Positions 34,926 through 45,233 of a stretch of DNA of 64,000 nt are shown piece after piece. Source of the DNA: Raphanus sativus (Eukaryota; Streptophyta; Magnoliopsida; Brassicales; Brassicaceae); contig NC_079516.1 of the NCBI RefSeq assembly GCF_000801105.2, forward strand, positions 10,850,001 to 10,914,000, in the 5' to 3' direction. Position 1 is the stretch's first letter. Each line of letters opens with the position of its first letter. The position numbers and the translations under genes were made by a program. Below the pieces are notes generated by a model, which saw only the letters and a list, made by a program, of their open reading frames with translations, ran no database searches and was not told the DNA's origin.

Positions 34926-36573
34926 AAAAAAAATAAAGTTTTTACACCAGAGATATGTTCTAACACAAACTTTCTTATATAACAATCTCAGTGTATTTTA
35001 GCTAAACCCAAATCCAACGCACAGGTGCTTCGAGATCCTAGTCCTTGGTTCATAACATCAAATGACACTGGAGTTGGCTATTTATACTTCATAGCCTTCC
35101 ACTCGTATACAACAACAGATTTTCTTGTTCAGTTCAACATCCTTGTTCAGAATTGTTTTTGTCTTCTCGTTGGTTTATTAGTAGAACATTATGTCCTACT
35201 TTCGAGGAGACAAAGTAGTCTCAATTATTTGTGTTTGTTAAACACATGTCGACTGTAGGCTATCCAATAACTCGTGCTGAAACAAAGAAACGAGTTGGAA
35301 ATACAGCTGAACCTATGAATAATTTATTTATGATCACCAAAACGGTATATGCACAAAACAAACAAATAACTTTTAGAAGTTTACTGGAATGACTCATATT
35401 AGTTGTGTAATTACTAGAATAACTCTTATTTTTTGAAAATTATTAAAATGTTTTTCTGGTCAAAATTGCCCTTGAACATAGTTATAACAAAAAAATAGAT
35501 ATTACTAAAATATCCTTATTATTTTTCGACGGCAGATTTGTTTTGAAAAAATAAATCTGTCTGAATAATAAGTCTATTTATAAAATCTGTGTAGAAAAAT
35601 AAATCTATCATTAAAATGGTGTCAGATTTTTTTAAAAATGTCAGATTTATTTACACGGCAGAGTTAATTGTCTGATTTGATTAAAAAACAGATTTTTTAA
35701 AATATGTCTGTCATATGAGGTAGCAGATTAATTATTAATGGTAGATTTATGTGGTCAACTTATTTTCTTATGGACCGATTTATTTTTTGTATTAAGACTT
35801 ATTTTTTACGGCAGATTTTTATATCCGATTTAAAATTGTTTGCAGATTTTTTGCTTATGTGGTGATAGACTTTTTAATTTATGTTGTGGCAGATTTATTG
35901 ACGAAAATCTGGGTTTATGTAAACCAAACTTAATTTAATACTTAATTTTAACCCGGTTTACATTAATTTCGAATCTGATTTATTTTTAGGTTAACTAAAA
36001 TCAGAATTACGCAAAACATTTGGTAACTGTCATCATTTCTTTCATCCATCTTTTCTTGAACGTTTGTTCATTGTTGGTGGAGCTAAACATCTGTTCCCAC
36101 ATTTAGAGTTTCTTGAACAATCTGTTGTCATCAAAAAGAAAAGAGAACAATCTGTTGTCAAAGCCACAAATAAATACACTGAGCTTGTATCAGATACTGC
36201 TTTATATGTAAGAATAGGTTCCTGCATTTGACATGTTCTTGAGTCTGTATCAGATACTGCTCTCTTTCAATTCACATTACATATATATAAAGTTCAGAAG
36301 TACTACTAGTTATCACTATCATGAACTGACTCACAATATCATGATCAAGGAGCAACTACTAGTATTATTTCACTGCTGACAAGGAATGTGGACAGCAACC
36401 AGCTTACTACTTTTTATTTAATATCATTCTGAGAAAAAAAAACATAACAGTGGAGGTGTTACAAGCAAGAAACTGAACTATCCATGAAAAATCTTTATAA
36501 CCTATAAAATTTTGTCTGAAATCACAAATCATAGCTTTTTCAGAAGTAAAATGTTCAGTCAATGGCCAAATCT

Positions 36574-37094
36574 TCAAGCCTGCATGTTCCTCTTCTTGAG
36601 ATGAGACTTGGCGACTCTAAGGCCTTTGCTGATCACGCTGCACCTAGCAAGTGCTGTCTTCTTTAAATCAGGTTTGTAGTAGTTGTCCACTGCCTAAATA
36701 GATAAGACAACAAATTGATTAATACTGAGAGACAAAGAGAAAAGAAAAAGGAGATGTGAAAGAATATATCTCAGAGCCAAGCATAACAAATATATTCATA
36801 TAAGAGATACTCCACAAAGGAGTCCTCTTCTTACGTGTTAGCTTTCTCATCACAGCTCCTAAAACCAAAACTACAATCAAAAAGTATCAATTCACTGCAA
36901 CATTAGACAAGACTAACCAATCTAGAGAATAACCTATAGGCTATAGGCAACCAAACATAACAACGCACAACAATCAATGATTGAAAGAAAAGAATTATAC
37001 CTGGTTGGCAACAGCTTTGGCCATCCTGGGGGCCTCCTTATTGAGGACAGACTTGTTAACATAGAGTTTGTTTTGGTGGTTCCAAGTACCACAC
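36574..37094 (-). pseudogene. Captured 60S ribosomal protein L28 fragment
   Basis: Minus strand. Exon part 37094-37001 reads LGTTKT, then after a frameshifting deletion LYVNKSVLNKEAPRMAKAVA and NQ before a GT donor. The exon from 36693 reads [20 protein letters not shown] then [19 protein letters not shown] and a stop at 36576-36574. This is the C-terminal half of plant eL28 with a real intron position kept, so the source was genomic DNA rather than mRNA. The N-terminal half is absent and the deletion breaks the frame, so no ribosomal protein can be made. It lies inside a Mutator element with a 9-bp target duplication, the classic Pack-MULE arrangement. Confidence 0.85.
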
Positions 37095-37225
37095 TAGTTC
37101 ATAGACCTTTAAATAAAACAGAGAGTAAATGTTAATTATCAAATACGATTGAATTTAACAGATCTGAAAGTCAAAGTTTAGATGACACTGGGAATTAGGG
37201 TTCCAAAATTTCAACATGCAATCAA

Positions 37226-37483
37226 TTAATCTATGATAACAACAACTAAAATAGCATAGATTAAAGACTCACAGATTAGAGTAGATTGTAGTTGAAGCCT
37301 GTGACTGAGGTGAAATCGATTTCGGGTTTGTCCAATAGGAAAGAGACGAAGGTGAGTTATCGTGGAGGATGGCGGAGACAAAGTCTGAGTCACGGTAGAG
37401 GTGACGGAGACGAAGCCGGTGAGGGAAAAGGGAGCGTCAAAGATGGAGATGACGAGACGACGAGAAGAGCGTTTCGTCGACAT
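37226..37483 (-). other. GC-richer block inside the Pack-MULE, unidentified
   Basis: The minus frame opens MSTKRSSRRLVISIFDAPFS and runs 85 codons, overlapped by a plus frame of similar size (37292-37531). It is denser in CG than the surroundings, so it may be a second captured fragment (promoter or first exon of a cellular gene). No domain recognised. Confidence 0.3.
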
Positions 37484-37721
37484 CGGTGGAGAAATGCTAA
37501 AGACGTAAAGTATTTGTTTTTTTTCTTATAATATTAAATATATACTTTTTAATTATGGTTTAATGGTTGATCAAAAAAAAATCATGGTTTAATTATTAGT
37601 GATGGCAAAATCGTAAAGTTGCATGCCTCAAGAGTTAATCTAGTAATTTCAAAATTATATGAGTTAGTCTAATCATTTTATGATTAATTAGAGTCATTCT
37701 AAGTAATTTCTCTAACTTTTA

Positions 37722-38099
37722 AGTACCTGTGACTGTGATCACCAAAATACAATATGGAAAAACCAAGATCAAAGTTGTTTCAAGAAGGAGAAACAAAGAT
37801 GTTCCAAATAGAACAGAAAAGCAAAAGACAATGACCTATATAATCTACCGCTCTATACAATATTTAATTAGGAATAATCGTATTAAGATTAATATCTTCT
37901 TCACTCAATCCAGTAATGATAGTGAGACAAACCACAGTCTGATTAATTGCAGCAAAATACAAGACTGGAAAGAGTTTATTATTCGGTTCATTCGCCTCAA
38001 AGCCGATTCGTGTCTACACGACTGACGAACCAAAAAAGCAAATCATTTTAAGCAGATTTTAACTACTCTTTTAGAACAATAACACAAAGAGATGGGAAA
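37722..38099. other. Intergenic, nothing recognised
   Basis: The plus frame 37729-38025 (98 codons) is basic and has no motif. It is regarded as unexplained, not as a gene. Confidence 0.25.
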
Positions 38100-38355
38100 T
38101 GTTGAGAATTCCTCTAACCAATTAACCGGTTTATCTCACTTGACTAATTAACCTTAACACACTTTTTGCTGTTGTTTGAATTTGTTAAAGATACAAAATT
38201 TGGTTACCTAGTTCCCTTGCGGTATATCTGGAGAGAGAACGATACTCTCAACGATTCACTAGTATCAAGTGTATACAAACGTATCCACGGAATTGCATCC
38301 ACGGAGTGGTATCCATCAAGACACATCCATTCAGACCAAATGCACATAACCAACA
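38100..38355 (-). repeat. LTR of a copia fragment, minus strand
   Basis: Termini TGTTG (38100) and CAACA (38355) are inverted relatives. Just beyond, at 38360-38371, CTCCACCTTGAG is a polypurine tract when read on the minus strand (CTCAAGGTGGAG), the usual copia arrangement upstream of its 3' LTR. Confidence 0.7.
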
Positions 38356-38689
38356 AATCTCCACCTTGAGCGTTTGGTCACTTGTGCTTGCAAAATCCGT
38401 AAAAGAAATACCATCTCTATGTCGATTGACTCAACGTAAGATGAACCTGGGACTTCCGTCATAGTCTCAACTAGTGAATCATTCTTGCAATCCTTCCAAC
38501 TTTACCACCAGAAATGAACAAACCTGTCACCTTTACCGGTGACCCTCAGCTCTAAATCCGAACTGCCTTAGACTTCCTTTTTAGACTTGACCATCTGAAC
38601 CCTTTGTCGATTTCTAAGACTTGACCATCTGAACTTCTTTCTCCTGCGAGGTGATAAACCGACAAACCATCTCGCGCTTCCGCTGTCTC

Positions 38690-38802
38690 AACTTAGTCAG
38701 TAACATTAAATGTCACCAGACACCTCTCAAAATTGTTTCCTGATAAACTATTTGTCAACATATCCGCAGGATTTATGGAAGTATGAATTTTCTGCACCTT
38801 AC
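38690..38802 (-). pseudogene. Copia RNase H C-terminal tail, fused to the NLR pseudogene
   Basis: On the minus strand the sequence reads KIHTSINPADMLTNSLSG then NNFERCLVTFNV, the conserved copia tail (KIHT.xNPADMLTK...CL.L). It begins directly where the LRR-coding sequence of the NLR stops, so a 5'-truncated copia copy replaced the NLR 3' end. Confidence 0.8.
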
Positions 38803-39592
38803 GATACATCAAGATTTTCCAGGTGTCTCAGTCCACCTATCGATGCAGATAGAGTTTCTAAGTTGTTTTCACTTGTTAAAGCGATTACAAGAGTCTTCAA
38901 TCTTGCCATACCACGAAGATCTTCTAAATTTCCACACTCTGTTGAGAAATTCTCCAACGTCTCCAGCTTTACTAGATGACTTAATTTCAACTTTGTCTTC
39001 TTATCCAAACTACTTGGATACCTCAATTCTTTCATCCCCATCAATAAATTATGGAGTACAAAAGCCCCAACTACATTTAAGTTTAGATAGATCAAAAACT
39101 TTAGATTTCCTAGAGAAGATGGTAGTTGGGATACCTTAGCATCATCTAAGTCCATATATCTTAAGTGGATGAGTTTTCCAATGCCTATAAGGTAGCTTCC
39201 TTCCTTTAAAAATGGCAGGGATATGTAATACTCTCAGCTGCAGTAACCTTTTACAGCTTAAACTTGAGGGCTTCCGAGGTTTTTCCCCCAAAAAACCCCT
39301 CATGGAAAACCATTAGAGATCGTACCTTTGAATTATTTATCTCTCTCTCAAAGTCTAATGTATCTTGATTATGTGAGACAAATCTCTGAGATAAACTAAG
39401 AGACTGAGGGTGTGTGTCCGAAGATACAATTTGTACGAAGTTCTCTTCTTCGGATTTAGACAAACAAAGTTCTCTCATCATGTCATGTAAACAACAACTT
39501 TTAAATATCGAAGTGGCATTGTCTCTTTCAGAAATAACCATGTTTCTCCTAACCAAATCTTCTATGTAGATTTCTAATCTTGAATAGTCTTT

Positions 39593-40977
39593 TGTTGTGG
39601 TCACGAAATCCATGGTTCGACCAGAGTCTCACCAAACCTTCCAAACCAGCCATCTAGAAGGTACCATCGACCGAGGTTCAGTCCAAGGCGAATATCTAAA
39701 CCACCAGAAGGAATTTCAACATGAAACCAATTTTCATGGATTCTACACTCAATACGGAGTCCATACCAGTTGGAATCATATCAAAATATATCCGTACCAG
39801 AAAGTTATGTATTTTACAAACTGGAGGTTCTCCAGCCCATCCAGTTGCGAGTATCAGCCTTTTGAAGTGGATTTTAATCCAACCATGAAGCGGCCTCCTC
39901 CAGAATCAATCATGGGCTTAAAGAAGAGTCTCGTATCTTTCCAGGAAGCCCAAAATCAAGAGATTTGGTTCAGTGAATACCAAGATACAATCAATTTCCC
40001 AAAACCGGTCAAACCGACATTAATTTGGGAAAGTTGCCAACCAATTTTATTTGGTCCGACCAAAACCTATTTGTGGAAACCAGGAGATACTCTAAGCCAA
40101 CCAGAAGACATCCAAGACTCTATACCATGCACCAGCAGCCAGAGGATCAGGCGGATTCTCATGCAATCACTCTTACCATATTTGGAGCAAACCGACATTA
40201 ATGTCCAACAGCTCTTTTCTGCTCAAACCAGGAACGTGATCAGCTCCCATCCAGCCATAAAGAAGATTTCCAGGATGCTTTCTTATCCTCTCAAACCATC
40301 CAGATTCAAGAACAAGAAAGATCTCCATTTATGGCCAAGCAAATCACCTCCAACAGCCATATACCCTCTTAGATCAGCTCCTTTGAAGACCAAACTTTAT
40401 TTTCAAGTTATTAGCTTTCCTTTTATTGTTTATGACCGTTTGGTCTTTTCCAGAGTCCTCTTAGTCGAGCCTATAAAGCTCAAAGTCGTTTGTCCATTTT
40501 AAGGCACCCTTGAATTTTATGAATGAATATGCAGTTTTTCTAGTTTTTTTCAAAACTATTATCTAAGCCTTTTGAGTGTTGTGAGAAGCAGCTCTTGAGC
40601 AACCTGACTTATCAAAGCCTCATTTCACAGAGCTTTGTGGCGTCCTCAATCCTCCCCATCATTTTCATCAACTGATTTGCCTTGAAAGAGACTTAAGTCC
40701 AGCAAGCAAATCCCATATCTATCTATCTTCCATCCATTGATCTTGTTGAGAGAGACTTCAGTCGAGCAACAAAGATCCCATCTCCATCAATCTATCCTTT
40801 TTCTATATGTTTTTATTCATATTATCATTCTGATTCATATTCATATTTGCTTCTGTTTGCATCATAAAACTTATAAAAACTCATAAAAAGGTTTACTCTT
40901 GTTTCAGGTACCAATCCGAACTATTGGACTAAACTTCAGTTCCATATTTCCGGACTGCCGGACTCTTGCCCACAACA
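39593..40977 (+). mobile_element. Solo LTR, 1385 bp, inserted in the NLR pseudogene
   Basis: Termini TGTTGTGGTCA and its near inverted match TGCCCACAACA. A perfect 5-bp duplication, TCTTT, lies on both sides (39588-39592 and 40978-40982). Removing the insert rejoins the NLR sequence between the ARC2 region and the HDMMRE block. No primer site or polypurine tract lies inside, so this is an LTR alone, left by LTR-LTR recombination. It contains a 301-codon open frame (39597-40502). Which superfamily it belongs to is not visible, but the length suits a gypsy LTR. Confidence 0.9.
39597..40502 (+). CDS. ORF of 301 codons within the solo LTR, function unknown
   Basis: The frame opens MVTKSMVRPESHQTFQTSH 4 bases inside the LTR and is free of stops to 40502. 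The protein is rich in Pro, Ser, Gln and aromatic residues (HTSWNHIKIYPYQKVMYF, LWKPGDTL, RIRRILMQSLLPYLEQ), with a hydrophobic C-terminus (FPFIVYDRLVFSRVLLVEP). No enzyme, zinc-finger or signal motif is recognised. An open frame of this length in AT-rich DNA is unlikely by chance, but it lies wholly in the LTR, so it is an element-encoded or captured sequence and not a host gene. Expression would depend on the LTR promoter. Treat as hypothetical. Confidence 0.45.
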   Translation: MVTKSMVRPESHQTFQTSHLEGTIDRGSVQGEYLNHQKEFQHETNFHGFYTQYGVHTSWNHIKIYPYQKVMYFTNWRFSSPSSCEYQPFEVDFNPTMKRPPPESIMGLKKSLVSFQEAQNQEIWFSEYQDTINFPKPVKPTLIWESCQPILFGPTKTYLWKPGDTLSQPEDIQDSIPCTSSQRIRRILMQSLLPYLEQTDINVQQLFSAQTRNVISSHPAIKKISRMLSYPLKPSRFKNKKDLHLWPSKSPPTAIYPLRSAPLKTKLYFQVISFPFIVYDRLVFSRVLLVEPIKLKVVCPF

Positions 40978-41636
40978 TCTTTCCATCGCTATACCTGATA
41001 ATTCCTTGCGCAACCCATAAATAGGACAGATTTCAGAAATCTATTTCATAATCTTCAGGAAAATGGGCCAAGTAGAGGAAGCAACACTTCAAATAAGCCG
41101 GCAACTCTTCAAAGCTCAGAGACAATATACGGTTTAATGAATTGTTTTCACGTAGATGAGGTCCAATATTCTCAGATACTCATTTCCAATAGTGCACTGT
41201 GTATTTTTAAGTCAACAGACCTCCTAACACTCTGATAGCCAAAGGCAATCCCCGACAATGTTTGATCATTTGCTTACCCGTCTCCTCCATATCCTTCGTG
41301 AGTTTTGTACATCATCCATAAAGAAATATATAATACATCAATTATACCATGAAACATACATACAGTTCAGTATAATGGCAGACCTCCGAGTCTAGGTAGA
41401 CGGGAGCACATAATTTTATTTCTATCATATTTAAAAAAGAGACGGGCACGTGACACATCTACATCCGCTACTGATTCAGTATGATGTAATAACCACCCAT
41501 TTAAGGCTAAGAAGATTGTTTTGCGATCATCCCAAAGTAATTAAATGCTTACCGAATGTATTTTTTCTGGGCATCACTATTCGTTGGAAAAGTGTCCAAC
41601 TGTCTTGATCAGATAGGTATTTTGGTTTAAAGTTAA

Positions 41637-42040
41637 CTAGATTTTGACCTGCACGCCTGTGCGGGTATATATTTTAAAAATATATTGCTATTTATTTTTC
41701 ATGTTAATATCAAAGTTGGATAAAAAATTCAAATTTGAAGAACCGAACAGATCACGATCCGAAAGAGTAATACCAATCCAAACCAAAATTGATTAAATAT
41801 TTTCAAGTATTCAAAATTTTGATATTTAGACAACCAAAACCATAACCAATTCGAACCGAAGTATTTTGGATACCAAGGTGTATCTGAAAAAGATTTATAT
41901 ACTTATATATATATATTAATTATTTTTAGTTTTAGTGTATATAAAAACATCCAGAATATATATGATACTTTTAAGTTGGTTTAAATACTTGAAAATATAT
42001 AAAATAGTCAAATATAAATATCTAACATAGTGGAGAAAAA
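41637..42040 (-). mobile_element. Helitron 3' end, minus strand, inserted in the NLR
   Basis: On the minus strand CCCGCACAGGCGTGCAGG is followed by TCAAAATCTAG and T (41637-41640 is CTAG). It cuts the NLR exactly after FKPKYLSDQDSW. The following 390 bp (to about 42034) recur almost unchanged at about 46196-46602. Confidence 0.8.
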
Positions 42041-42251
42041 GGATTAATGAAAAAAAAGGTAATATTCAATCTGTTAGATGGAAATATGGAATAAGATACT
42101 TGGGGAATTAGATTTTTAATTAGCTTAGCTATATACCCTTATGATTTTTTTTGGTCAAGCTTAGCTATATATGATAAGAATGAGAAATTTACGGTTAAAA
42201 ACTCAAAATTTGAAATCGATGGGCTTCAGAAAAAATGGGTTGACAAACTCA
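42041..42251. other. Short intergenic remnant
   Basis: No gene or terminus recognised between the truncated minus-strand Helitron and the next Helitron 5' end. Confidence 0.3.
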
Positions 42252-43329
42252 TCTATACTATTAAAACAGAAGGCCCTTTTTTGAAGTGCCCTTCTGTTTT
42301 CAATATATTTACAAATCCTTGCCACTGAAATATTTTAATACTATGCTTTTATTTACATAGTCTTTTAATTCAACAGGAAATCTTTTTAATATCTTTTTCC
42401 TTTTATTTTACTTAACATATCTATTTATTTACACCAAAACTATACGACATTAACAAATTGACAGCTATAGAATACATATCAAAGTTCTTCCTTCGATCTT
42501 AACCATAAAAAAAGAAGATAAAATACACTTTTTCGTTAACAGTGTATGTTAAAAAATTGTATATTGAATTTAGATCATCATGTTCCAATGTTCCATTAGC
42601 ACTGGCACTTGAACATTTAAATTCATGTGTTGTCTCCTCACGAAATTTGGATTCTGCAGGCTTGACATTACAACTATACATCATTCAATACCAATGTTTT
42701 ATCTATTAATATGTAAATCAAACTTTTAATTACGATCATTAATATACTTCAACCAAACATTTGTATTGCAATCAATGATAAACTTCAAGTATATAACATT
42801 CGTGTTCATAGATTTGGAAGCTACAAACGAACCCCTAAACCTCAATAATTTTTACAAAATGTCGGTCATATGTAGAGATAACTATTGGGTTTAAACGCTG
42901 GTATATTAAAAAAATGAATATAATAAATCCCCAAATTTTGAGAATTAAACGGGATTAACAACTTTGAAATATGTTTAAAAATATATTGTAATTGCAAATC
43001 TTTTTTTCAGATCAATAACCAAAAAAAGCGCAACATTTAAAACCAAAACTATACTGAAAATACTAAATTTTAGATACTCAACCAATCGTTATAGTTCCAT
43101 ATCTTAAACATATCAATATTGTACAACTAAAATATAATTTCAAATCTTTTTCAAATCTTTAAATTTTCCAACTAAAATATAATTTCCTATATTTTCTAAC
43201 TAAATTGAATAAGAATATCCTAAACCTCAGCCTCTATGTTTCCTATATATTGGCCATATAGCCTCAAAGCAAACACGATGTTTTCTATTCTTTCTCATAT
43301 AATGTCTTTCAAGCAAAAATAAAAAACTG

Positions 43330-43625
43330 TTTACCTTGATAAGATTTAACCATGGAAAACAACGTGGGTTATTCAAGCCAAAGTGGTGCATACCTGGAAA
43401 CCATCCAATCCCGAGTTTGCTGAAACTTTAGAAACAATATTTGCAGACAAAAATGTAAATACTTAGACATCCTAACATGTTTTCTTTTTGATTTTTTTCG
43501 TGAGATCATGAACTAACATTCTGTGTTAAAAATATATATGTTTTTCTAGGGGATAAAAATTAAAGCTACGTGAAGAACTATTTGAAGTCTGGTGATGAAT
43601 GCAATGTTGATGAATGGATGACTGT
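43330..43625 (+). pseudogene. Replication protein A (OB-fold, DUF223-type) fragment
   Basis: In one frame: PWKTTWVIQAKVVHTWKPSN then PEFAETLETIFADKN. A GT-AG intron (about 43456-43550) follows, then GIKIKAT and, after a stop and shift, KNYLKSGDECNVDEWM. Trp-x-hydrophobic-xAKVVHTWK and ADKNG.KI.AT are hallmarks of RPA70 DNA-binding OB folds. Intact RPA coats single-stranded DNA; plant Helitrons often carry RPA-like genes. This one has stops upstream (a TAA just before PWKTT) and within, so it is dead. Whether it came from the Helitron's own RPA or from a host gene cannot be told here. Confidence 0.75.
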
Positions 43626-44234
43626 ATTTATTTTATAACATATATTAATTTATTTTATTAATATATAAATATCATTTTATTTATATCAGCTATTTAAATA
43701 ATATACAAAGTAACTGTTAAATAATAAAATTTTGGGATAATAGGTTTCTCTAATAATTGATGAAAAAAAAATTACTGTAAATTAAAATGAAGATACAAAA
43801 TATTTTTTATCGAGAAAATAAGAATACTTTTTAACTAGAAAGTTCTTATATTTTGCAAATTTATAGTAATTATATATTGTATAAGTTTCTACAATTTTAA
43901 CAAACATATTAATAGTATTGATTGTATATACCTTCTGAGTATTGGTGACCATATTAGTTTGTACGGCTTAAACTTTGATGAACATATTTATGAATAAGTC
44001 ATTGCAATACGTTTTCATCTCATCGGAATAACCAAGAAAGTCACCGGATCCAACATGCAAAACAGATTATCTGTTCTTCAATAAAACACTTTCAAATAGA
44101 ACAAGATATGAGGATTTACCATTAAAGATCAGATGAAGTCCTTCTGTTAAAAATCACCATATTCTTCTCTTTAGGAAAGAGGAACCAACAGGTGAGCGAT
44201 AAATTATTTTGCTTTCTTTTGTATATCCAGAATG

Positions 44235-44913
44235 GAGAAATTCTTGGGTTCACTTTAGGGATGAACTTTTAGGTTCACCCAACCAATAGAATTTCGTTAT
44301 TTCATATTCGGTATCTTTTAAAAAAGGAAACAAAATATTGTCAAATTTTATTATGTTTTTAAAATAAAAAATAAATAGAAAATAATAGTAGTCGCAAAAA
44401 AAAAATTATATTTAAAATACCGTGACCAAAACAATAAACCCTAAACTCTAAATCATAAACCCTAAATCAATGATAAACCCTTGGATAAATCCTAAATTTT
44501 TTATTTTTAAAAAATATATTTTTAATACGGTCAGCAAAACACTAAACCCTAAACTCTAAATACTAAACCCTAAACCCTTGGGTAAACCCTAAACCCTTCG
44601 ATAAATCTTAAACTCTAGGATTTAGAATTTATCCAAGTGTTTTGGATTTACCAAGGGTTTAAGGTTTACCCAATGGTTTAGGGTTTATCCAAGGGTTTAG
44701 GGTTTAGTGTTTAGTTGACGGTATTAAAAATATATATTTTTAAAACAGGTTTTTGTTTACAATTAATATTATTTTTTATTTTAATTTAAAATATAATATA
44801 ACTTGACAATATTTTATTTCCTTTTTCTTAAAGATATCGAATATGAAATAACGAAATACTATTGGTTGGGTGAACCTAAAGGTTCACTTTAGGGGTGAAC
44901 CCAAGAATTTCTC
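44235..44913. mobile_element. MITE, 679 bp, with long inverted ends and telomere-repeat-like core
   Basis: About 110 bp at each end are inverted copies: left starts GAGAAATTCTTGGGTTCAC, and the right end reads the same when reverse complemented. Both share AGGTTCACCCAACCAATAG and TTTCGTTATTTCATATTCG. A 5-bp duplication, GAATG, lies at 44230-44234 and 44914-44918. The core (44430-44715) consists of CCCTAAA-type units in one orientation and then TTTAGGG-type units in the other, so the whole element can fold back. No coding sequence. Superfamily unclear. Confidence 0.88.
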
Positions 44914-45233
44914 GAATGAAAAAGCACAAATATATTTATGTCGGTTAATTTAACTGGCTTGAACCCATATGTTTTAATTAAAAATTAAAGAGGCCCAAAT
45001 GACAAAAAAAGATGCTCAAAACAAATGAAATATGGCCGTAACATATATTCTGTTAAATTAAGAACATGATCTATTGATATATATTTAGTCTAACTATATA
45101 ATAGAATAGCTTAAAATCTCTTATTAATTATTTAAGAAAAATATTTTATAAAGAAAAACACAAATACAAAATTAAATTTCTAAAAAATATATAAAACCAA
45201 ATATATCCGCTTTTTAAGGGCGGATCATTCTAT

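Larger units (their letters stand above)
35376..37712. mobile_element. Pack-MULE, 2337 bp, carrying ribosomal protein L28 exons
   Basis: A perfect 9-bp duplication, TAACTTTTA, flanks the element (35367-35375 and 37713-37721), the length typical of Mutator. The ends are inverted relatives: left GAAGTTTACTGGAATGACTC; right, reverse complemented, GAGAAATTACTTAGAATGAC, with ACTAGAATAACTCTT and ACTAGATTAACTCTT further in. 35540-35900 is filled with CAGATTT motifs. 36574-37094 is an RPL28-like fragment on the minus strand, and 37226-37483 is another GC-richer block of unknown origin. No transposase, so it is non-autonomous. Confidence 0.88.
38803..41636 (-). pseudogene. RPP8-like CC-NB-LRR resistance pseudogene, interrupted by a solo LTR
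   Basis: Minus strand, in gene order. 41630-41560: DQDSWTLFQRIVMPRKN, the region after the NB-ARC GLPL-preceding linker. About 41310-41215: [20 protein letters not shown], containing the GLPL motif. About 41140-41040: [20 protein letters not shown] then HFPEDYEID, then NLSYLWVAQGII. The solo LTR 39593-40977 follows. Then 39580-39251: IEDLVRRNMVISERD and CCLHDMMRELCLSKSEEENF (MHD-like HDMMRE), and 39155-38803: leucine-rich repeats (QLPSSLGNLKFLIYLNL, LRHLENLDVS). The order and motifs match the RPP8/RPP13 class of intracellular immune receptors. The P-loop and coiled coil are missing, because the 5' end is cut by the Helitron at 41637, and the 3' end is replaced by copia sequence at about 38802. 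Several stops are present. Non-functional. Confidence 0.9.
42252..45233 (+). mobile_element. Probable Helitron with an RPA-like fragment and a nested MITE
   Basis: The 5' end TCTATACTATTAAAACAGAAG-like sequence (20 of its bases start at 42252, after an A) is the canonical Brassicaceae Helitron start; a short inverted repeat of AAAACAGAAGG follows. A hairpin (TCCGC...GCGGA, 45206-45224) followed by TCATTCTAT and T at 45233 is a plausible, slightly mutated 3' end. Inside lie an RPA-like coding fragment (43330-43625) and a complete MITE (44235-44913). Pairing of these ends is inferred, since no empty site is available. Confidence 0.5.

Noticed and set aside
39597..40502. 301-codon ORF as an independent host gene
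   Set aside because: It falls entirely between the exact ends of a solo LTR with a target duplication, so it is element sequence.
44430..44715. CCCTAAA repeats as a true interstitial telomere or chromosome-fusion scar
   Set aside because: They lie inside a MITE with inverted ends and a 5-bp duplication, and switch orientation in the middle as a fold-back element would.
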